DNA of 7,037 nt from Candidatus Kapaibacterium sp. (GTDB taxonomy: Bacteria; Bacteroidota; Ignavibacteria; Kapaibacteriales; UBA2268), in NCBI GenBank assembly GCA_030835065.1, contig JAUQWR010000015.1, forward strand, positions 1-7,037, written 5' to 3'. Position 1 is the first letter of the stretch. Each line of letters begins with the position of its first letter. Positions 1-4,166 of the stretch are shown piece after piece. The notes under the pieces were generated by a model. That model did not search any database. It saw only the letters and a list, made by a program, of their open reading frames with translations, and had not been told where the DNA came from. Both the position numbers and the translations under genes were made by a program.

Positions 1-218
1 ATCACAAAAGCAAGACTAAGAATTTGCTTCTTAGTCTTGAAATATCCTATACTAAAGATTTGAGCAGCAATACCATAAATAAAATAGCCGACAAAATGCC
101 AAATTTTATCTTCGCCCCATTCGGTTTTGAGAATGAAAGGACTAGTAGGTTGAGCAGAAAGTATAAAAACAACCAAGCTCGAAACTATCAAAGGAAGACT
201 ATAATAATATTTTTTCAT
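1..218 (-). CDS. VanZ-like membrane protein, partial (C-terminus beyond left edge)
   Basis: On the minus strand an ATG at 218-216 opens a frame that stays open to base 1, giving 72 codons of a truncated gene. The product begins MKKYYYSLPLIVSSLVVFIL. Residues about 8-21 form a first hydrophobic segment, followed by SAQP, a short polar loop, and DKIWHFVGYFIYGIAAQIF, which begins a second membrane segment. A basic KTKK turn and a third hydrophobic stretch run into the edge. The order 'SAQP, polar loop, DK-x-x-H-F-x-x-Y' is the pattern I know from the VanZ-like family of small multi-pass inner-membrane proteins. The founding member confers low-level teicoplanin resistance, but most family members have no defined function, so resistance should not be assumed. 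The start overlaps the stop of the upstream PAS gene in TAATG, with no Shine-Dalgarno sequence, which suggests termination-reinitiation. Family assignment is fairly confident; function is unknown. Confidence 0.8.
   Translation of the reverse strand, partial: MKKYYYSLPLIVSSLVVFILSAQPTSPFILKTEWGEDKIWHFVGYFIYGIAAQIFSIGYFKTKKQILSLAFV
11..39 (-). repeat. Perfect 12-bp inverted repeat (hairpin) inside the VanZ-like gene
   Basis: The arms CAAGACTAAGAA (11-22) and TTCTTAGTCTTG (28-39) are exact reverse complements around a 5-nt loop. Read on the minus strand, the direction of the gene, the hairpin is followed by CTTTTG, so it resembles a weak intrinsic terminator. However, the VanZ frame runs through both arms without a stop (…FKTKKQILSLAF…) and the encoded residues fit the family, so it is not at a gene end. 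It may be a coincidental or functional structure within the mRNA. Only 4 of the 12 pairs are G-C. Confidence 0.85.
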
Positions 219-550
219 TAGTCGCGTTTGTGGTGTGCCATATCGTTAGGTAAAATAATCGACAATTCTACCAATCCCATAACCTCAGAATCTTTGTACC
301 AAGGAGCTTGATGAATCATTTTTTTCACTCCATTTTTTTCGATAGTATAAGTATTTGTGCCACCGGTTTTGAGCATTTCAGTCAGAATTGCGCAAGAATT
401 GGGGTTGTGGCAATCAAAAAGACTTTTACCAATAAGATCTCTTCCGCCATAAGAGGCGAAAGTTTCCATAGATTTTTCATTCATATAGATAATAATACCG
501 TTTTTGTCGCAAACAGTAATAGCCGAATCAAATTCTCTTTGCCAATCCAT
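218..550 (-). CDS. Stand-alone single-PAS-domain protein with CHNP..C motif
   Basis: This is a 110-residue protein that is essentially one PAS sensory domain with no output domain. Residues about 5-35 (FDSAITVCDKNGIIIYMNEK, then SMETFASY) have the PAS N-terminal strand-turn-strand pattern 'DxxGxIxYxNxx'. DLIGKSLFD (about 38-46) is the usual PAS helix boundary, and the C-terminal strands end in EVMGLVELSI (89-98). At 46-53 there is DCHNPNSC (C47, H48, N49, P50, C53), with a further cysteine at C14. A Cys-His-x-Pro at this place in a PAS fold recalls a subset of PAS domains that I remember as CHP-containing; ligand or metal binding is my inference. There is no signal peptide or membrane segment, so it is cytosolic. 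The start at 550 gives the full domain, with a weak GGTGA at 558-554 only 3 nt upstream. The gene follows the multi-PAS kinase by 61 bp and its stop overlaps the VanZ start. It may be an accessory sensor or an interaction partner of the kinase. Confidence 0.82.
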   Translation of the reverse strand: MDWQREFDSAITVCDKNGIIIYMNEKSMETFASYGGRDLIGKSLFDCHNPNSCAILTEMLKTGGTNTYTIEKNGVKKMIHQAPWYKDSEVMGLVELSIILPNDMAHHKRD

Positions 551-611
551 AAATCACCAAAAAAATAAAAGCAATTTAATCAATAAATTAATATAAATCA
601 ATAAATGAAGG
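551..611 (-). other. Kinase-PAS intergenic spacer with 11-bp direct repeats
   Basis: This 61-bp, almost purely A+T gap separates the kinase stop from the PAS start. It has no hairpin followed by a T-run, so I see no terminator, and co-transcription of the two genes is plausible. On the plus strand, AATCAATAAAT occurs at 578-588 and again at 596-606, with an 18-bp period. The first copy extends to AATCAATAAATTA (578-590), which fits the IHF-type consensus WATCAANNNNTTR. A close copy, AATCAATAAA, lies upstream of the kinase at 3659-3668. In DNA this AT-rich, such matches may be chance. Confidence 0.4.
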
Positions 612-3578
612 TCAGGAATTTTCGCAGGGAGGGAAAACTAATTTAAAAGTAGCGCCGCCGAGTTCATTATTATAAGGATGAATTTCGGCTCCAAAAGTCT
701 TCATAAACATTTTGACAATAGCTAAGCCTAATCCGGTACCAGTTTTTTCTTTTTTTGTAGAGAAGAAAGGATCGAATAAAGTTTCGACGCTCACATCAGG
801 CAATCCGATGCCATTATCAATAATTTCAACAATAGGAAGAGAATTTTCTAAATAGGTTTTTACATGAATCGATTTGTTGCTTTTTTGAGTTTGGTCTAAT
901 GCCTGCATAGAATTAATCAATATATTATTAATAATCAGCTCAAATTGTAATGGATTTGCAGTGATTTTAATAGCTTGTTGCGAATAGTTTGTAATCAATT
1001 CTATTTCATGAGCATGAATTCTTTGGCTGATCAAACCTAAAGCTCTATCCAAAGAAGTATGCAAATCAATAGGATGAGCTTCTGCTTTAGAAGAGTCGAG
1101 CCAGAATGAGCGCATGTGTTGGATTATTTCATCGATTTTGCCGGCAGCACCAGAGATTCTATTAATAAGCCTAACAATTTGTTCTGGAAGTTTATTGCCG
1201 TGGTTTTTATTCCAGAATATCATACCATCGGCAGCAACACAAATAGCGTTAAGTGGTTGGTTGATTTCGTGAGTTATTCCGCCAGCGATAATACCGATTG
1301 AAGAAAGTCTGGCAGACTGCTCTACTAATTGTAGTGCTTCAGCTCTTCGGCGCTCTGCAACAAGTAGATCTTTTATAAGTATTTCTCTGTGCATTTCTAT
1401 TTGTCTGCGTTCAGAAACATCGACTACTACTATGATTAATTCGTTTGAATTGATTTTTTCGTCAACTTTTTTTATCAGCATTAGCCCGTTAATAACGTCG
1501 CCATTTGAAGATTTTAGATTTACTTCGAATTCTACCGGATCTGATGTTTCTATAGCAAGCAGTGTTTTTTCTTCGATAAGATCAATATCAGGTTTTGCAA
1601 GACCCAAATTTTTTGGAGTGATATTTATATTATCATCTTTTAGCAACATTTTTTCGAAAGTATTGTTAATCCATTGGATTTGATTATCTTTTGAATATGC
1701 TACGCCAATAGGGGAGGCATCAAGAATAGCTCGTAGAGTTTTGTGGCTTTCTTCGAGAGCTAACTCAATATTTTTCCTGTCATTAATTGGAATTAAATAA
1801 ATAGCAGCTCCAATAATTTCGCCTGAAATAGATTTTACAGGATTGATATTAACTTCCATCCAATAATCGAAAGCAAAGAAATTGACATAATTGCGTTCGT
1901 AATGTATCAGCTCGCCATTAAGTGATTGTTTGATTTTGCCAAGAAAATCGGATTTGTCTTCGAATACAATAGTATTAATAATGTTGTCGCCATTTTTAAT
2001 ATATTTTCCTGTGTTATTTAGGAATAATTCGAAAGCACTATGATTGAACGACTGAATTTTTAGTTCATTATCAATAAGAATTATAGATTGCTTGCCACTA
2101 TTGAGAATACTTTGTAGTTTGGATTCGCTTTCCATTATTATCTGTTCGAATTTTTTTCGTTCAGTAATATTAGACGTAGCACCTACAATTTTGAGAATTT
2201 TTCCATTTTCGGCTTTCTCAGCAACTTTTACTTTTGTTTCTAACCATAACCATTCGCTATTATGTTGGTCTTGAACTCTAAAAGTATAAGTATTATCGGC
2301 AAAATTTGCATTAATAAAATTAGATCTGAACAGATTAATAACAGAAATATCTTCAGGGTGTATCCATTCAATAATTTTTTGATATGTCAAATCAAAACTT
2401 TTGTCTAAACCTAAATATTCGTAAACCAAATCTGAGAATTCGACTTTATCTGTTCTGATATCATACTCCCAAACAGCTTCTTTCGAAGCGTCAAGAGCCA
2501 TTTGAAGTCTTTGTTTGTTTATTTCAAGTTCTTTTTGGATTGAATATCTTTCGGAAATATCAATAGAAACCGCTACTAATTCTTGTGTTTTTCCAATATT
2601 AACAAGTTTATACCTGGTTTCGACCACATAGCCATTTATAATATTTATGGATTGAGAGATTTCGCCCTTGATGGCATTTTTAATATCAATAATATAATCA
2701 GTATCGGGCAGATCAGTATCAATATGAGCATGCTTGGAAATTTTTAGACCGAAAATTTTCTCAAACAAACAACCTTCGGAAGCAACAAAAGTACCCGATA
2801 GCGAAATAGCCCAAACCTGGACAGGAGTAGAATTAATAACATTGCTAATCAATTCGTCGCGAATTGAGATGTCGGTTTCGAATTCTTTGATTTGAGTAAC
2901 ATCTTTGGATAGGACAATAAATTTTTCGTTTTTATAATTATCGTCTTTGACTCTTCGTATAGTATTTTTATAATATTTATCACTAATTTTTTCTTCGTAT
3001 TCGAGAGTATCAATATTTGCATCCATTCTTTTAAGGTTATTAGCCAATTCAGAAGCAGCTTCTATAGGGAGTAGGTCGAAAATATTTTTTCCGATAATAC
3101 TACGAGTCCGCTCAATAGCAATATTCTTTATATTATTGTTAGAACAAATAATATATCCATTCTTTTCGATTAGGAGCAGAGATTCGGGCGAAGAGTTGAT
3201 TATATCATATAAGTTGTTAATTAGGTCGAAAGAATCGATAAGCTGTTTATTTATGTAATTATTGAGAGATTTTGAATTATGAATATCTATGATTTTGTCA
3301 ATTATTGCTTGAAGATTATTCAAATTTAAATCAGATTCTTTGATAGACTCAACAGAAATCTTATATATAGCTTGTTCTGAAATTGCGATATAGAAAGAAT
3401 TAGCGTCTGAATGATTAAAATTAGAATTATTAATATTATTAATATCATCAACAAAAACAATGGAAAGAGTTTCAGTGCTTTCTAATTTCGAAAAAGATAA
3501 AGAATTTACTAAAGACGCAACAAGATCTGTAAGTCTTTGGTTGTTAAAAGTATATGTGAAATCAACTGTGTTTTTCAC
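612..3578 (-). CDS. Soluble multi-PAS sensor histidine kinase (HEINQPL type)
   Basis: This 988-residue kinase autophosphorylates on histidine and should pass the phosphate to a response regulator. Residues 1-120 are an Asn/Ser/Ile-rich region I do not recognise. Five PAS-like domains follow, at about 125-230, 240-345, 353-475 (a PAS_3 type with WIHPED at 405-410 and ending NITERKKFE), 485-603 and 613-727 (ending VVDVSERRQIE). A charged, probably coiled-coil linker (728-755) leads to the H-box GGITHEINQPL, with phospho-acceptor H770. The ATPase domain has an N-box with N885 and N889, a G1 box DNGIGLP (921-927), an F-box FDPFFSTK (935-942) and a G2 box GTGLGL (947-952). All catalytic boxes are intact. 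The HEINQPL H-box resembles the FixL/DctB group. No membrane segment or receiver domain is visible, so it is a cytosolic non-hybrid kinase whose partner regulator is not in the window. The start is GTG at 3578-3576. An in-frame TGA lies three codons upstream and no in-frame Met occurs before residue 185. No clear Shine-Dalgarno sequence precedes it. Confidence 0.93.
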   Translation of the reverse strand: MKNTVDFTYTFNNQRLTDLVASLVNSLSFSKLESTETLSIVFVDDINNINNSNFNHSDANSFYIAISEQAIYKISVESIKESDLNLNNLQAIIDKIIDIHNSKSLNNYINKQLIDSFDLINNLYDIINSSPESLLLIEKNGYIICSNNNIKNIAIERTRSIIGKNIFDLLPIEAASELANNLKRMDANIDTLEYEEKISDKYYKNTIRRVKDDNYKNEKFIVLSKDVTQIKEFETDISIRDELISNVINSTPVQVWAISLSGTFVASEGCLFEKIFGLKISKHAHIDTDLPDTDYIIDIKNAIKGEISQSINIINGYVVETRYKLVNIGKTQELVAVSIDISERYSIQKELEINKQRLQMALDASKEAVWEYDIRTDKVEFSDLVYEYLGLDKSFDLTYQKIIEWIHPEDISVINLFRSNFINANFADNTYTFRVQDQHNSEWLWLETKVKVAEKAENGKILKIVGATSNITERKKFEQIIMESESKLQSILNSGKQSIILIDNELKIQSFNHSAFELFLNNTGKYIKNGDNIINTIVFEDKSDFLGKIKQSLNGELIHYERNYVNFFAFDYWMEVNINPVKSISGEIIGAAIYLIPINDRKNIELALEESHKTLRAILDASPIGVAYSKDNQIQWINNTFEKMLLKDDNINITPKNLGLAKPDIDLIEEKTLLAIETSDPVEFEVNLKSSNGDVINGLMLIKKVDEKINSNELIIVVVDVSERRQIEMHREILIKDLLVAERRRAEALQLVEQSARLSSIGIIAGGITHEINQPLNAICVAADGMIFWNKNHGNKLPEQIVRLINRISGAAGKIDEIIQHMRSFWLDSSKAEAHPIDLHTSLDRALGLISQRIHAHEIELITNYSQQAIKITANPLQFELIINNILINSMQALDQTQKSNKSIHVKTYLENSLPIVEIIDNGIGLPDVSVETLFDPFFSTKKEKTGTGLGLAIVKMFMKTFGAEIHPYNNELGGATFKLVFPPCENS

Positions 3579-3641
3579 TTTGCATCAGCAATTGTATATT
3601 TAAAACATTAACGTATAAAATATTAATTATTTTCGATAGAT

Positions 3642-3671
3642 TAAAAATACTCGAAAAAAATCAATAAACAA
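3642..3671 (-). promoter_or_regulatory. Candidate promoter for the kinase operon (Bacteroidota-type)
   Basis: On the minus strand, TTG (3671-3669) is followed after 19 bp by TATTTTTA (3649-3642), one base away from the Bacteroidota -7 element TAnnTTTG. It would start transcription about 55-60 bp before the GTG at 3578. An exact TAnnTTTG (TATTTTTG, 3686-3679) also occurs just upstream but lacks a TTG at the right spacing. The region is so AT-rich that such matches are expected by chance. Confidence 0.22.
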
Positions 3672-3779
3672 GAAAATACAAAAATAAGAAATGGAAAATT
3701 AAAATTATTAAATAATAATAGCTAAGTGAAAATGTGTAATTAACTGAAAAATATAAATATAAACGAATGTAGTATAAAA

Positions 3780-3795
3780 TGTGACAAGAATAACA
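3780..3795. promoter_or_regulatory. Possible CRP/FNR-family operator-like dyad
   Basis: TGTGA (3780-3784), a 6-bp spacer and TAACA (3791-3795) match the CRP-type dyad TGTGA-N6-TCACA at 9 of 10 positions. It lies about 90 bp upstream of the -35-like element at 3870. CRP/FNR-family regulators occur in Bacteroidota, but their sites are not necessarily of this form. This is a weak, pattern-only call. Confidence 0.18.
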
Positions 3796-3816
3796 GATGA
3801 AATTAAATTTAACATT

Positions 3817-3868
3817 AAAAAAATAATTGAAAAAAACAAATTAAAAATTAAAAAAACAGAAAATAATT
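3817..3868 (+). promoter_or_regulatory. A-tract cluster upstream of the receptor promoter candidate (possible UP element or bent DNA)
   Basis: Four A-runs of 5-7 bases lie at 3817-3823, 3830-3836, 3843-3847 and 3850-3856. Their spacing is near one helical turn for the first three. They end just before the -35-like hexamer at 3870, and the run nearest to it covers the positions where an RNA polymerase alpha-subunit UP element would sit. Intrinsic curvature or promoter stimulation is an inference from position and composition alone. Confidence 0.3.
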
Positions 3869-3869
3869 A

Positions 3870-3898
3870 TTGACATATTAGAAAAGTTTTATTATATT
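3870..3898 (+). promoter_or_regulatory. Best promoter candidate, probably for the susC-like receptor
   Basis: TTGACA at 3870-3875 is followed by exactly 17 bp and then TATATT at 3893-3898, one mismatch from the general sigma-70 pattern. Read by the Bacteroidota rule, the same DNA gives TTG (3870-3872), 20 bp, then TATATTTA (3893-3900), one base from TAnnTTTG. Both readings place a start site near 3905 on the plus strand. That would leave about 260 nt of leader before the receptor ATG at 4167. No equally good element is visible closer to the gene, although a poorer second promoter cannot be excluded. Confidence 0.5.
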
Positions 3899-3900
3899 TA

Positions 3901-3987
3901 GCTGTGAGTATAGGAGTGCAATTACAAACGCATTGGAGTGAAGGAGAAAATTATAGGCATCTTTATTTACGAATTCTAAAAACATAG
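3901..3987 (+). other. Purine-rich leader island with a possible 27-codon ORF
   Basis: Directly after the promoter candidate lies a short stretch richer in G than its surroundings, with GGAGTG at 3913-3918 and 3935-3940 and a Shine-Dalgarno-like AAGGAG at 3941-3946. A frame starting at GTG 3904 runs 27 codons to TAG at 3985-3987. A second GTG at 3938 gives 13 codons to TAA at 3977-3979. Neither has an ATG or a clearly placed ribosome site: the AAGGAG is not followed by a standard start codon. It could be a 5' untranslated regulatory region, a small RNA, a leader peptide or the remains of a lost gene. I do not recognise it. Confidence 0.25.
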
Positions 3988-4069
3988 ATATTATTTTTAA
4001 TTATTATACATTATAACCATCAAAAAAAAATGTAAAGGGATAAATATATACATATTCTAAAGGGTTTGT

Positions 4070-4105
4070 ATGCCCAAAAGTGAAAATTCAGTTGATAAAT
4101 TTTAA
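4070..4105 (+). other. Possible 11-residue leader peptide upstream of susC-like gene
   Basis: ATG at 4070 opens MPKSENSVDKF, ending at TAA 4103-4105. AAAGGG at 4059-4064 lies 5 nt before the ATG, a spacing suitable for a ribosome binding site. The ORF ends 61 bp before the receptor start. It is too short to distinguish from chance by composition and is offered only because of its start context. Confidence 0.15.
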
Positions 4106-4154
4106 AATGTCTCTCAAATAAAATAAAAGTATAATTAACTGATTTACAATCTAT

Positions 4155-4160
4155 AAGGGA
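4155..4160 (+). promoter_or_regulatory. Ribosome binding site of the susC-like receptor
   Basis: AAGGGA lies 6 nt upstream of the ATG at 4167. This Shine-Dalgarno-like block supports choosing that start rather than the internal ATGs at residues 29 and 31. The longer product also places a credible signal-peptide cleavage site at residues 42-43. An in-frame TGA at 4140-4142 closes the frame upstream. Confidence 0.55.
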
Positions 4161-4166
4161 TTGGTT

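Larger units (their letters stand above)
3579..4166. other. AT-rich divergent intergenic region between kinase and susC-like receptor
   Basis: This 588-bp stretch has no convincing protein gene. On the plus strand, roughly 3650-3868 is strongly A-rich with repeated A-tracts. It is followed by a good promoter-like element (3870-3898), a compact island richer in G (3901-3960), and then AT-rich leader DNA up to the receptor. The possible sites within it are listed separately. I found no tRNA, no strong terminator hairpin and no recognisable riboswitch core. It should carry the promoters for both divergent units. Confidence 0.8.

Noticed and set aside
11..39. Intrinsic terminator for the leftward operon
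   Set aside because: The hairpin looks right and is followed by CTTTTG, but the VanZ frame passes in frame through both arms and the residues fit the family, so it is not at a gene end.
24..221. Plus-strand ORF of 65 aa
   Set aside because: It is antisense to the VanZ-like gene, which has recognisable family motifs; the plus-strand product is hydrophilic and unrecognised.
308..568. Plus-strand ORF of 86 aa
   Set aside because: It lies antisense to the PAS gene, whose product has a clear PAS pattern, and resembles a shadow of it.
1116..2274. Three plus-strand ORFs of 60-83 aa (1116-1301, 1432-1683, 2092-2274)
   Set aside because: All lie inside the histidine kinase on the opposite strand, have no start context of note and no recognisable motif.
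4061..4075. Terminator or regulatory hairpin at GGGTTTGTATGCCC
   Set aside because: The stem is only about three G-C pairs with an 8-nt loop and no T-run follows.
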